64,000 nucleotides of DNA from Marinobacter sp. SS13-12 (GCF_030227115.1 NZ_JASSUA010000001.1:1674001-1738000); one strand, 5' to 3'. Counted from the first letter of the stretch, positions 16,202 to 24,610 are shown. Made by a program: numbers and translations. Notes: generated from the sequence alone by a model not told the origin.

Positions 16202-16238
16202 AACGCGAGGAGAAACTGATGCCAAGACATGGAAAACG

Positions 16239-16276
16239 AATCTGTCCCGGTTTCTTAAAACCGCGACAGATTCATG
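16239..16276. repeat. Two inverted copies of the dispersed repeat forming a long hairpin
   Basis: GAATCTGTCCCGGTTT is followed by TCTT and then AAAACCGCGACAGATTC, giving a ~15-bp stem with one mismatch and a tight loop. It lies between the convergent glycine-zipper and sorB genes and could act as a bidirectional transcription stop or a REP/BIME-like unit. Confidence 0.7.
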
Positions 16277-16286
16277 TTTTGGCGAC

Positions 16287-16607
16287 TTACTTATCCCCGC
16301 CTGTCACTGTGGCAACGTAAGCCGCCACAGCCTGGATCTGATCTGCAGACAGGGATTCTTCAAACGCCGGCATAATGCCAACTCCGCCGGTAACAGCGTT
16401 GACCACGGCTTCCCTCGATGGTTTCAGTTCATCCAGGTTCGGGCCAATGTCGCCGGTGGAGCCAGCGTCTGCAAGGGTATGACACACAGCACAGGCAGGC
16501 TGTGCGTCCTGGGTGAATACCTTTTTTCCCTGTTCGGTGTCGTTGGCCTGAGCGAGAAGCGACAATCCATACAGGGGTACAACAAACACGACTGCAATCA
16601 GTCTCAT
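16287..16607 (-). CDS. sorB: Cytochrome c subunit of sulfite dehydrogenase
   Basis: 106 residues. Signal peptide (MRLIAVVFVVPLYGLSLLAQ), then a single haem-binding site CAVCH (QPACAVCHTLADAGSTGDIG) and an axial Met near GGVGIMPAF, with a class I fold ending ADQIQAVAAYVATVTG. It follows the molybdenum subunit by about 60 bp in the same direction, the SorA-SorB arrangement of Starkeya-type sulfite:cytochrome c oxidoreductase. It should carry electrons from the molybdenum centre to the respiratory chain in the periplasm. Confidence 0.87.
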   Translation of the reverse strand: MRLIAVVFVVPLYGLSLLAQANDTEQGKKVFTQDAQPACAVCHTLADAGSTGDIGPNLDELKPSREAVVNAVTGGVGIMPAFEESLSADQIQAVAAYVATVTGGDK

Positions 16608-16668
16608 ATTACGTCTCTGTGAGGATGCTGGGCGGGGCAGCTCTGTCCTCGGGCGGCCCCGCCGTGTA

Positions 16669-17895
16669 TCAGCTGATCGCTACGGTCACGCCGTGGTCTT
16701 TCCAGCCATTGTGGCCATAGCCACGCTCGTTGTCGGTCCGGCCTTCCGGCTGGCTGTTACCTTCAACGTCCGTCGCCCGGCTGACTATACGATGTTCGCC
16801 TGCCGGCAGGTCCGCTGCCAGGACAAAAGGTCGCCAGGCGTGGGGGCCAAGGTCTGGCCCCAGGAACCGGGCCTGCTTCCAGGTGTTACCGCCATCAACC
16901 GAGACATCCACTTTTTCGAGCGCCACTGTGCCACCAAAGGCGACGCCGTAGATCATGTTCCGGCCACTGCTACCGGATTCCAGAGGCGCGGTCACCCAGG
17001 ATTTGACGTTCATCTCCCACATCGAGGGTTGGTCCGGGGCGCCTTTCTCACCCACATCCCGGATGCGGTAACCCGAGGCCTGAATCTTGGCATCGGTCTG
17101 ATTTTCAGTGAAGGCAATGTTCTTCACATACTTGACGTTGTTAACGCCGTAGTAGCCCGGTACCACCATGCGCAGGGGGCCGCCATGGGTATTGCTGAGA
17201 GGCTCGTCGTTCATTTCCCACGCCAGTATCGCCGTTTCCAGTGCCCTGGTGGGTACTGAGCGCTCGACCACGACCGTTTTGGGGTCAAGCCCGTCCGGCA
17301 GGGATTCGCCACCCGTGCTGGTAATGTACTTCGCACCCGCTACGGCTCCGCCCAGGGCTTCCACAACATCTTTCAGGGGAACGCCCGTCCACATAACGCA
17401 ACCGGCAGCACCAACCGACCACTGGGTACCACTCGCACCATGAGGAAAAAAGGCTCGGCCGTTTCCGGAGCACTGGAGCACGGAGGCAGTAGTGGTGACG
17501 CCCATCTTTTTCAGTTCCCCCACGGTGAGGGTTCGGGGATTTTTGACGCCTTCGATTTGAACCTCCCAGACATCCGGATTTTCGGTTACCGACTCCGGAG
17601 GCGCGGGCAGGTTGTTGCGAACAAAGAGGCGATCACTGGGTGTGATGACACCGTTGCCGATTGCCCCCCTTTCGGTCTCCATGGTGTTGGCGCTATGCAC
17701 AATCAGGGCATTGCGCTCTTTCCAGGCGGCGTAATCGGGCAGTGATTTGGGCTCCTCGCCTTTCGCGAGCGGTATAAAACCCAGCAGGCCCACTGCGGCC
17801 ATGGCCCCGGCGCTGCCAAGCAGAAGGCTTCTACGCGTGGGGTTGTCGAGACCAGGGTCATTCCGGCCCCGCTGAAGTGCTGCTTCCGCTTGCAT
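16669..17895 (-). CDS. sorA: Sulfite dehydrogenase molybdopterin subunit
   Basis: 408 residues. Twin-arginine signal TRRSLLLGSAGAMAAVGLLG exports the folded protein. The sulfite-oxidase Moco domain shows SVLQCSGNGRAFF (Moco Cys about residue 142), GVPLKDVVEALGG and RMVVPGYYGVNNVKYV, followed by the C-terminal Mo-co dimerisation domain (GVAFGGTVALEKVDVSVDGG, then TDVEGNSQPEGR). It oxidises sulfite to sulfate in the periplasm with the cytochrome encoded just downstream. Both subunits are full length. Confidence 0.9.
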   Translation of the reverse strand: MQAEAALQRGRNDPGLDNPTRRSLLLGSAGAMAAVGLLGFIPLAKGEEPKSLPDYAAWKERNALIVHSANTMETERGAIGNGVITPSDRLFVRNNLPAPPESVTENPDVWEVQIEGVKNPRTLTVGELKKMGVTTTASVLQCSGNGRAFFPHGASGTQWSVGAAGCVMWTGVPLKDVVEALGGAVAGAKYITSTGGESLPDGLDPKTVVVERSVPTRALETAILAWEMNDEPLSNTHGGPLRMVVPGYYGVNNVKYVKNIAFTENQTDAKIQASGYRIRDVGEKGAPDQPSMWEMNVKSWVTAPLESGSSGRNMIYGVAFGGTVALEKVDVSVDGGNTWKQARFLGPDLGPHAWRPFVLAADLPAGEHRIVSRATDVEGNSQPEGRTDNERGYGHNGWKDHGVTVAIS

Positions 17896-18008
17896 GTTCC
17901 GTCTCCTTGCCTGCCTTGTTGTTTGAAGGTGTGACCTGCGCTGATTGGTTACAGGTTATAACTATATAAGTTATAGGTGTTGGTCAAATACTGAGCAATG
18001 TTTCCAGC

Positions 18009-18030
18009 GAAAATCGGGACCGATTTAATC
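18009..18030 (+). repeat. Dispersed repeat, weak copy
   Basis: GAAAATCGGGACCGATTTAA, a degenerate form of AAACCGGGACAGATCTATTTT, in the intergenic gap after sorA's upstream region. Confidence 0.4.
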
Positions 18031-18112
18031 TTTGAGCCCTATACTGTGCAGAGGCTGAATGCTGGAAAGTGAGGCAAGTAGGGCGGACCCTGAGTGGATT
18101 TTACAACGGGCG

Positions 18113-18856
18113 CTATTCCTTGAGCCGGACGAGCAGCCGCCCATCCTCGACCTGGATATAATCCACACCGGCTGCAAAGGATTGCCAGAATCCCGGGTTG
18201 GCACCGAACTCGTTGACCAGGTCCACATTCTTGAGGTTGCCCAGCCAGGCGTTCGGGATGGGGACGCCCATCAGGCTGACACCCCTTAACTTAACCAGGG
18301 GGCGGCCGTTGGCAAACGAGAGTTCTACTCCGGCATTTACTCGTAGGGTTCTGCCCCCGAGTATGGGGAAACCCTCTTCAAGAGGCACGAGAAGCACGGC
18401 GCTCAGGAGGTCGTCTGAAAGGTCGACGGCGAGTCTCTGAGCCAGGTCGGTATTATTGGCCAGCATACCGTTGAGTTCCCGCTCACTGAATCGCACCTCC
18501 CGGCTGGCGCCTTCCTCACTGTAAGGCTCCGGCTGCAACGGGCGGCCAGATTCGGCGCCCTGGGTATCGATCCCCAGAGTATTCAGTTTAGTGTTGAGTG
18601 AGTCCTGTTCACTGGCATTAAGAGTTACGGGTTCGAAGTTGTCAGGAAACACGTAGTGGCTTAACCACCGGTAACCAACGCCGATGGTGGCAACGAGGGT
18701 GAGCAGGACGATGCCAAAGACCTGCAAACCACTGAAGCCCCTATTTGCGGGCGGCGGCGCTGATGCTCTTTTATCCTCGATGGACTCACTCATTCCCAAT
18801 TTTACCTGATTGCAGTCTGAATTCTCTGCCACGCTTCTCGAATCCGCGGCTTCCAT
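18113..18856 (-). CDS. Single-pass membrane protein, unknown function
   Basis: Up to 247 residues (an ATG 63 bases in, MSESIEDKRA, is an alternative start). Short cytoplasmic N-terminus with Pro-rich piece, one membrane segment (LQVFGIVLLTLVATIGVGY), then an external domain: ASREVRFSERELNGMLANN, DLAQRLAVDLSDDLLSAVLL, and NAGVELSFANGRPLVKLRGV. The SERELNAML-type motif occurs in uncharacterised envelope proteins that resemble lipid-binding LEA/DUF2140-type domains. Family not named with certainty; no operon partner. Confidence 0.6.
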   Translation of the reverse strand: MEAADSRSVAENSDCNQVKLGMSESIEDKRASAPPPANRGFSGLQVFGIVLLTLVATIGVGYRWLSHYVFPDNFEPVTLNASEQDSLNTKLNTLGIDTQGAESGRPLQPEPYSEEGASREVRFSERELNGMLANNTDLAQRLAVDLSDDLLSAVLLVPLEEGFPILGGRTLRVNAGVELSFANGRPLVKLRGVSLMGVPIPNAWLGNLKNVDLVNEFGANPGFWQSFAAGVDYIQVEDGRLLVRLKE

Positions 18857-19259
18857 GGGATTCCACCCCTTTTCTCACGCCCCTTTCTATTGAGCTATCA
18901 AGCACTAGTGTAACTACTGTCAGTGCCCGCGTCCGCTACCTGTGATTTTTGCTGTAACGACAGAGAAAGGTTCGCGACCGTGGCGGTATAAATGGGCATG
19001 AGCAAATCTTACCAAGAGACATGAATTGGCGAGTTTGAAGAGCCCGCATGGGTGGTCATGCCGCCGGAAAGCTAGTGCTCCGTTTTTGCCACTGGTGGTC
19101 AGTTCAACGTTTTTGCGATTCGTAAAACCTGTGACTATATTGGAGAGGTTCTATCGTTTTCCAGCCTGATTTACACCAAGGCACTGGCGTTCTCCTGATT
19201 AGCACCATTCTGGTAAGCGCGCAGAGGCAACTCATGTTTTTTCGACTTTGGCTTTCGTA
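18857..19259. other. Intergenic region, no gene seen
   Basis: About 400 bp between divergent genes. GACATGAATTGGCGAG at 19019-19034 resembles part of the long repeat (GACATAGAATTGGCGAA). Otherwise I see no coding frame, only possible promoters on both sides. Confidence 0.35.
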
Positions 19260-20687
19260 ATGGGTGGCAGCGCAGAATCTCAGAATCTGGCAGACCCGAA
19301 GATTCACTCCCGGCAATATGTCGTAAACTCCCTGCTCTTCATATTCACCTTCTGGGCTGTCAATCAGGTGGCTTACCTTTTTACGGTGACCGAGGGTGTA
19401 AGTCTGTTCTATCCTCCTTCCGCCTATGCGATGTATTTGATTTTTCTTTTGGGAGGAAAATATCTACCTGTTCATTTTCTGGCGATTTACCTGGGTGGCC
19501 TGCCTTTTCGGGATGTCTTCAATTACGACCTGGAGATGTTCGTCCCGGATTTCAGGCAGTTTGTTATCTATGGTGCAGCCGGTCTGATACTCAGAAAAAT
19601 AAATTCACTACAGGACATCCTCAACGCGAAGTTCTTCTTCTCGGTCATGGTTGCCTCATTTTTGACAGCGCTCATATCGGTGGCTGTCTTTGTGAGTGGC
19701 ATAGATTTAGAGGCTCAATCCTTTTCCTCGCTGATTGAAATATCATCCTCGTTCTTTGTCGGAAACCTGACGGGGGCCGTCACCGCGATTCCCCTTTTTC
19801 TGCTTTTCCATCGATTCTGGAAGCTTGGTTGGAATGAATTCATCTCGTCGTTTTTGACCAGTCTTTTCAAGCCGCAAAAAGTCGCCGCATTACTGGTTAT
19901 CATGATATTGACCGCCCTGGTGTTTCAGCTGGGGAAAATGGATGAACAGTTTTCCAAATATTACTACCTGATCCTGATTCCGATCGTCTGGAGTGCGGTT
20001 AAATGGGGGCTTGGCAATGGACTGGTCTTCGCCTTTATTGGCAACCTTTTTGGCCTGTCGCTATTCATTTTCGCAGGCTACTCGCACTATGGCATTTTCG
20101 AAGTACAGATCATGTTTACGATTTCCATAGTTACGGTGATATTGATTGGTCTTGTGCATGATGAAAGGGATCTTTTCTATCATCGAGCTATGTATGACGA
20201 CTTGACGGGTTTGGCGAATATGCGGCTTTTCAGGGAAGTTTGCTTCACTTCGATCGCAAGAGCCAGAAGAAAAGGGCATGAATGTTCCGTCCTGTTCATT
20301 GATATTGACGGTTTTAAATCGGTGAACGATACGTTTGGCCATAAGGCTGGCGACGAAATACTTCAAAAGCTTAGCCAGGAAATGAAAGACTGTGTCCGGG
20401 ATTCAGATATTTTTGCTCGTTTTGGTGGCGATGAGTTCGTCATTTTTCTCGATGAGATTTCTGACGATAAGGCCGCAGGAGTGCCTGCAAAAATAATCGA
20501 GAAACTGGCGAAACCCGTTCGGATTGGTACTGATGCCGTTCAACTCGGTGTCAGTATTGGCATTTCAACCTATCCTCGGGATGGAGCTGATATCGACACG
20601 TTGATACGCAAATCTGATGAGGCTATGTACCTTTCAAAAAAGGAGGGCAAGAGCACGTATCGCGTTTTCGGAGCTCATTACTGGTAA
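19260..20687 (+). CDS. MASE1-domain diguanylate cyclase
   Basis: About 475 residues. The N-terminal ~300 residues contain eight or so hydrophobic segments with MASE1-like features (GVSLFYPPSAYAMYLIFLLG, FLAIYLGGLPFRDV, PIVWSAVKWGLGNGLVFAF). A short linker leads to a GGDEF domain: YDDLTGLANMRLFREV, LFIDIDGFKSVNDTFGHKAG and an intact RFGGDEFVIFLDE, ending SIGISTYPRDGADIDTLIRK. It should make c-di-GMP in response to an unknown membrane or small-molecule cue. DNA is clearly more AT-rich than its neighbours. Start uncertain: ATG 19260 or a TTG 12 bases earlier, neither with a good site. Confidence 0.88.
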   Translation: MGGSAESQNLADPKIHSRQYVVNSLLFIFTFWAVNQVAYLFTVTEGVSLFYPPSAYAMYLIFLLGGKYLPVHFLAIYLGGLPFRDVFNYDLEMFVPDFRQFVIYGAAGLILRKINSLQDILNAKFFFSVMVASFLTALISVAVFVSGIDLEAQSFSSLIEISSSFFVGNLTGAVTAIPLFLLFHRFWKLGWNEFISSFLTSLFKPQKVAALLVIMILTALVFQLGKMDEQFSKYYYLILIPIVWSAVKWGLGNGLVFAFIGNLFGLSLFIFAGYSHYGIFEVQIMFTISIVTVILIGLVHDERDLFYHRAMYDDLTGLANMRLFREVCFTSIARARRKGHECSVLFIDIDGFKSVNDTFGHKAGDEILQKLSQEMKDCVRDSDIFARFGGDEFVIFLDEISDDKAAGVPAKIIEKLAKPVRIGTDAVQLGVSIGISTYPRDGADIDTLIRKSDEAMYLSKKEGKSTYRVFGAHYW

Positions 20688-20758
20688 GGATCAGAGCCCC
20701 CGCCTGAATCAGTACCTGGGCAAAAAACGGGGCTTGATGGATAAGAAGGGGCGAAAGC

Positions 20759-21214
20759 ATGCAAATCGGAGTGATCGCAGACACCCACAGCAAAATGCGC
20801 CCTGAAGCCCTGGAGGTTTTGAAAGGCTCGGATTTGATCCTTCATGCCGGTGACGTGGGGCGGGACGAGGTTCTGGAAGCGCTGGAGGCGATCGCCCCCT
20901 TGGTTGCGATCCGTGGCAATATCGACAAAACAGGCCGCGCAGCCGCTCTTCCCAATGTTCAGGACCTGGAATTCCTCGGCCATGCTTTTTACATGCTCCA
21001 CGACGTCAAATCCCTCGATATCGAACCGCAAGGCCGTTACCGCGTGGTGATCGCCGGCCATTCCCACAAACCCCGTAATGAGCGGGTTGGCGATGTGCTT
21101 TATTTCAATCCAGGTAGCGCCGGGCCCCGGCGTTTTACTCTGCCGATCACGGTAGGGCGGCTGAAGGTGAGTGAAGACGGTGTGGTTGGCGAGATTATTG
21201 AATTGCCGGTCTGA
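20759..21214 (+). CDS. YfcE/MJ0936-family metallophosphoesterase
   Basis: 151 residues, normal length. Metal-binding motifs in order: ADTH (D8, H10), HAGDVG, RGNID, then GHSHKPR with NPGSAGPRR near the end. This is the compact class of calcineurin-like phosphodiesterases that hydrolyse phosphodiester bonds in small substrates. AAGGGGCGA precedes the ATG. It is the intact parent of the internally deleted copy at 15476-15633 and of the short 3' fragment at 35585-35626, so this sequence has been duplicated at least twice in the window. Confidence 0.9.
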   Translation: MQIGVIADTHSKMRPEALEVLKGSDLILHAGDVGRDEVLEALEAIAPLVAIRGNIDKTGRAAALPNVQDLEFLGHAFYMLHDVKSLDIEPQGRYRVVIAGHSHKPRNERVGDVLYFNPGSAGPRRFTLPITVGRLKVSEDGVVGEIIELPV

Positions 21215-21373
21215 TCTTGAAGCAATGAGCTATCCTGGGTTCTACCACGGAACTGTGGACTGGCTTCGTCGTGGTCTTGGGATCAGTGGTGGTGTTTGTG
21301 GGGGATAGCACCTGGCGCTGCCGACGTATGGATGTCGGTTAGAGCTGAAGGGGGCCTGTTGACGAGTTCGATA

Positions 21374-22090
21374 TCACCGGTTCATCTTCGCCAAGCCCCT
21401 TCCTAAGGCTTCCGCTAATTCTGCGCCATCGGGTATTGCAGGCGAGAACGCAACATATAGAGGTTCCTCGTTGACTAGCCCCGCGTAACGCAGGGGATTG
21501 TCCTGGCCTCTCGATTGGAAGTGGTACTGCACAACCCTCTTCTCGGCTACGAGCACATCTATGCGGCCAAGACGCAGCATTTCTACCAACCTGTCTAAAG
21601 CTCGATCGCCCCTTAGAACAACCACGCGGGATTCATTATCCTGGTTACCCTTAATGTAATCTTCATAGAGCCCGCCATAAGAGTAGTCCTGGATCACCCC
21701 GATACGAACGTCCTTCAAGGATTTAAGCCCCTGGTACTCCCAGGTTTTGTTGGGGAGAGTAAAAACACTATGGTGAGCACTAGCCAGAGGTTCGGGTGGA
21801 TAGTGAAAGTCTGGCGTTTCAGAAGGCCCTGTCCCAACGATGCCATCATACCGACCAGTCCGAACCTCGGTTATTGCCCGACTCCAAGGCATCTCGGTAT
21901 ATTCTATCTCGTATCCTTCATGTCCTAGAGCGGCTGCCGCCTTTTCAACCAGAATGCCGCGACCAGTCGGATGGTTGGTGCAGTTGAACGGACACCAGCT
22001 GTCCGCGATTAACGTTATGGTTCGCTCCTCTGCCAAGCCTCCCCCAGCGAATAAAAAACATAAAACAGCTAGAGTCGCACGACAGATCAT
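21374..22090 (-). CDS. Family 3 extracellular solute-binding protein-like
   Basis: 238 residues with signal peptide (MICRATLAVLCFLFAGGGLA). The mature protein starts RTITLIADSWCPFNCTNHPT, the usual PBPb opening with a Cys pair, then GYEIEYTEMPWSRAITEVRT and YDGIVGTGPSETPDFHYP, all typical of transporter-type amino-acid-binding folds. Start supported by AGGGGA about 7 bases upstream. It is an orphan with no permease or ATPase nearby and faces the IS110 region. Ligand unknown. Confidence 0.82.
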   Translation of the reverse strand: MICRATLAVLCFLFAGGGLAEERTITLIADSWCPFNCTNHPTGRGILVEKAAAALGHEGYEIEYTEMPWSRAITEVRTGRYDGIVGTGPSETPDFHYPPEPLASAHHSVFTLPNKTWEYQGLKSLKDVRIGVIQDYSYGGLYEDYIKGNQDNESRVVVLRGDRALDRLVEMLRLGRIDVLVAEKRVVQYHFQSRGQDNPLRYAGLVNEEPLYVAFSPAIPDGAELAEALGRGLAKMNR

Positions 22091-22103
22091 TCCGGTCCCC
22101 TGA

Positions 22104-22560
22104 TGGAGGCCCCGATAGAGGGGTGTCCTGACATTACATTGTAGCCTACCGATTAGCGCTTAACGATCGTACCTTGGCCGCTGCTTACCGCGCGCGGGGA
22201 GTCAGGTTGGCGATGATGGCATCGCAGCTGTCCATCAGTTTGCGTAAAACCGGGACACCCATTAGCCAGCCAGAGTCAATAGGCCATACCGGTCCCTGGC
22301 GGTCAGCTGCCATCCGAAGTCAACGGCTCACGGTGCGCACCCATTGCTTTCGATTGGTGGATACGGACTGATCCGCTCCAGACACCCATCAGGATCAAGG
22401 CAGGGCGAGTACGACGTTGGCTCCTGCCCCTGGCATTGCTGCCCCAGAAAATCGTTGGTTCCCGGCCGTGTCCATGCGTTACAGAATCAGTGGCTCACCT
22501 TTCGGTGCCAGTCTCTCGTGGTTCGCGACCAGGGCGCATTAGTTATACCGCTGATTATGG
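22104..22560. other. Unexplained DNA with a small gene remnant
   Basis: About 450 bp between the solute-binding protein and the IS110 end. Except for the remnant at 22185-22266 I recognise no gene. It contains a degenerate repeat core AAAACCGGGACACCCA (22246-22261). The remainder has high GC and no coding bias that I can see. Confidence 0.35.
22185..22266 (-). pseudogene. Nucleoside 2-deoxyribosyltransferase-like fragment
   Basis: The minus strand reads LMGVPVLRKLMDSCDAIIAN followed by LTPRAR and a stop. CDAIIANLTP resembles the conserved CDAxIANLTPF segment of nucleoside 2-deoxyribosyltransferases. Only about 27 codons remain, so identification is tentative. Confidence 0.4.
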
Positions 22561-22562
22561 AG

Positions 22563-22625
22563 AATGTGTGGGCGCCATTCAGACTTCTGGTTGCACCATC
22601 CCGTTTCAGGGCTGCTCCACACATT
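22563..22625. repeat. 9-bp inverted repeat downstream of the IS110 transposase
   Basis: AATGTGTGG (22563-22571) and CCACACATT (22617-22625) are perfect inverted arms separated by 45 bp. May mark the right-end non-coding part of the IS or a transcription stop. Confidence 0.45.
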
Positions 22626-22632
22626 CAAACCA

Positions 22633-23646
22633 TTAACCAAACAGGCGTTCCGCCTGAAAGGGCACTTGATCGCGCATCACGTAGTAACAGGCCCTGGACA
22701 GTTTATGCGCCAGGGCTTTGGTGGCCAGGGCACCGTTTCGCTGGGCCCGCTTGCGCTGATAGAAGCGGTGCGCCGCCTTGTGATGCCGGATAATACTGTG
22801 TGCAGCCTCCACAAACGCCCAGCCTAGATACACATTCCCGTTTTTGCGGTTGTTCTGGCCTTTACTCTTGCCATTGCTCAGTCGTTTGCTGTCAACACAT
22901 CGACAGTAAGAGGCATAACGGCCCACCGTGCTAAATCGTTTGATATCGCCAGTCTCCAGAGCAATCGTTTGGCCCAGGATATCGCCGATGCCGTTCACAC
23001 TGAGTAGCAACTGGAATTCCGGCTTCAAAGCGATTTGATCTTTGACGCGCTGCTCAATCGCTTCAATCTGTGCGTTGAGGGCCCGCAGAACCACCAGATT
23101 ACTGTTCAATGCCATGCGCAGTTCCGGGTTATCGTGATAACGTAGTAACTGCCCGTCCGCCCGCTTGATCAAGGCGTTTTCAACTCTTACACCCGTACAT
23201 CGCCAAATCTGGCATTGGGCGCTGAGCATGAACGTCACCCTATGGCGGACCAGCTGTAAGCGTTTACGCAACAGGTCTCGCAAGGGGCGATCCTCAGCCG
23301 GGTAGATATACCCAGTCGGCAGAATTCCCAGGCGCATCAGGTGGGCCAACCAATAGGCGTCCGAGTGATCATCAGTATGCTTGAGGCCACTGTATTGCTG
23401 CACCGCAACGGTGTTCACCAGGCAGGCTTTTATCCCTGCCGCCAGTAGGCCATCCACCAGCCAATACCAATTAAAAGTCGACTCGACCGCCACACTTTGC
23501 AGCTCGCTCCTAAAGGGCTCCAAGGCCGAGAGAATCAGCGAAAGATCGTTGGGGAAGCGTTTCTGAAGCAGGATATGATCCTGCTCATCAATCACCACCA
23601 CAACGCTGTTGTTGGAATGCAGATCAATAGCGGAGAATAAGGTCAT
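22633..23646 (-). CDS. IS110-family transposase (DEDD recombinase)
   Basis: 337 residues, full length. The N-terminal RuvC-like DEDD domain shows AIDLHSN (D8), VAVESTFNWYWL (E about 55) and HTDDHSDAYWLAHLMRLG (D about 93 and 96). The C-terminal transposase_20 domain has LLLSVNGIGDILGQTIALE, FSTVGRYASYCRCVDS (with the conserved Ser) and NGKSKGQNNRKNGN. The enzyme recombines circular IS DNA into a target guided by a bridge RNA transcribed from the element. The frame is uninterrupted, so the copy may be active. Its ATG is preceded by GGAGG. Confidence 0.93.
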   Translation of the reverse strand: MTLFSAIDLHSNNSVVVVIDEQDHILLQKRFPNDLSLILSALEPFRSELQSVAVESTFNWYWLVDGLLAAGIKACLVNTVAVQQYSGLKHTDDHSDAYWLAHLMRLGILPTGYIYPAEDRPLRDLLRKRLQLVRHRVTFMLSAQCQIWRCTGVRVENALIKRADGQLLRYHDNPELRMALNSNLVVLRALNAQIEAIEQRVKDQIALKPEFQLLLSVNGIGDILGQTIALETGDIKRFSTVGRYASYCRCVDSKRLSNGKSKGQNNRKNGNVYLGWAFVEAAHSIIRHHKAAHRFYQRKRAQRNGALATKALAHKLSRACYYVMRDQVPFQAERLFG

Positions 23647-23648
23647 GT

Positions 23649-23718
23649 CAGCCTCCTGTAGTGGCAGGTGTGTTTGCCAACTACCAGCCTACTCCGGGTG
23701 ACGGACTATGGGAGGCTG
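23649..23718 (-). ncRNA. Candidate IS110 bridge RNA region
   Basis: Non-coding DNA between the transposase ATG and the left end of the IS. Outer arms CAGCCTCC (23649-23656) and GGAGGCTG (23711-23718) can pair. Inside them GTAGTGGCA (23658-23666) pairs with TGCCAACTAC (23675-23684) to make a stem-loop. In the IS110 group the bridge RNA is encoded in this position. The structure is seen in the sequence; the function is inferred from the family. Confidence 0.5.
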
Positions 23719-23763
23719 GCTACATGATCTTCAGATTTGGTTTCTGGCCTCATAACCATGCGC

Positions 23764-23779
23764 GACGCTCGGGAGCGTC
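23764..23779 (-). terminator. Hairpin after rlmF
   Basis: GACGCTCGGGAGCGTC, a 6-7-bp GC-rich stem directly after the rlmF stop codon (23780-23782), with no T-run. Possible transcription stop. Confidence 0.45.
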
Positions 23780-24578
23780 TTAGATGAATGTCCAGGCCAG
23801 TATCCTGGTAACCTTGTTTCCCTGCTTCATCTCGATTTCCCGACTATCAACGGCACCGAGCTTGCGAATCAACTTCTTTGCAGGCTTAACATTGTCGGCT
23901 TTCGAAACCAGGCTGGTAAACCAGCGGCATTGAGTTGAATACACCTGGCTTTCTCTGATCAGCTTTTTCAGAAACAGCTGTTCACCCCCCTTACACCAAA
24001 GCTCTGCTCCCAGCCCGCCAAAGTTCAGGGTGGGGGAGTCGGTTTTTGCTTTCTGTTCACCGCGGCTACGAGCAAGGTTATTGCGTTTAAGCTGGCTGCC
24101 TTTAAGTGCCTCTTCGGGCGAGGCATGGAACGGCGGGTTGCATACGCTGACGTCAAAGAACTCCCCGGCCTGAATGATCCCTTCAAAGATATGGTTTCTA
24201 TCGGGCTGCGTGCGCAGCGTGAAGCGGTCTTTGAGGGTGGGGTTGTTGGAAATGATCCTGGCGACGTTCTCAAGCGACTGGGTGTTAATGTCACTACCGA
24301 CACACTGCCAGCCGTAAATCTGGCAGGCCAGTAGCGGGTAGATTCCATTTGCTCCCGTCCCTATGTCGAGCAGTTTGATAGGGTGCTGTTCAGGCCCGGG
24401 CCCGATTCCCAGCAAGTCCGCCATGGGCGTTCGGTTTCACATGGGGCGCTAGTGCCGGGTGGCTTTTGACGAGAGCCGGGAAGTCATAGCCCTGGTTGTG
24501 TAGATTCCTCGGGTGAAGGCCTTTGCGAACAGGCTCGGCGCGGTTTTTTTTACTACGATGGAGGCTGCTCACAGTCAT
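23780..24578 (-). pseudogene. rlmF: 23S rRNA (adenine1618-N6)-methyltransferase gene with internal deletion
   Basis: Two parts in different frames. The 5' part (24578 to about 24420) encodes GLHPRNLHNQGYDFPALVKS and ALAPHVKPNAHG, the RlmF N-terminus. The 3' part (from MADLLGIGPGPEQ to the stop at 23780) encodes the SAM domain (LLDIGTGANGIYPLLACQIY), the NPPF motif (VCNPPFHASPEEALKGSQLK) and ILAWTFI at the end. The segment normally joining NAYG to YLADLL, about 45-50 codons, is gone and the halves are out of frame. RlmF is probably not made from this locus. A further orphan 3' fragment lies at 9079-9170. Confidence 0.83.
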
Positions 24579-24610
24579 AGGTCCGAGGCTTGGAGTTCCA
24601 TTGTAGAATT

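Larger units (their letters stand above)
22570..23760 (-). mobile_element. IS110-family insertion sequence (approximate ends)
   Basis: A transposase gene (22633-23646) with structured non-coding DNA on both sides, and no terminal inverted repeats or obvious target duplication, as is normal for IS110. It lies directly next to the 3' end and hairpin of the broken rlmF gene. The exact ends cannot be fixed without comparison to an empty site. Confidence 0.7.

Noticed and set aside
12132..18931. 13-bp direct repeat GTCAGTGCCCGCG at 12132-12144 (right after tRNA-Gly) and 18919-18931 as att sites of an island
   Set aside because: Too short, not inside the tRNA 3' end, and no integrase gene lies between the copies.
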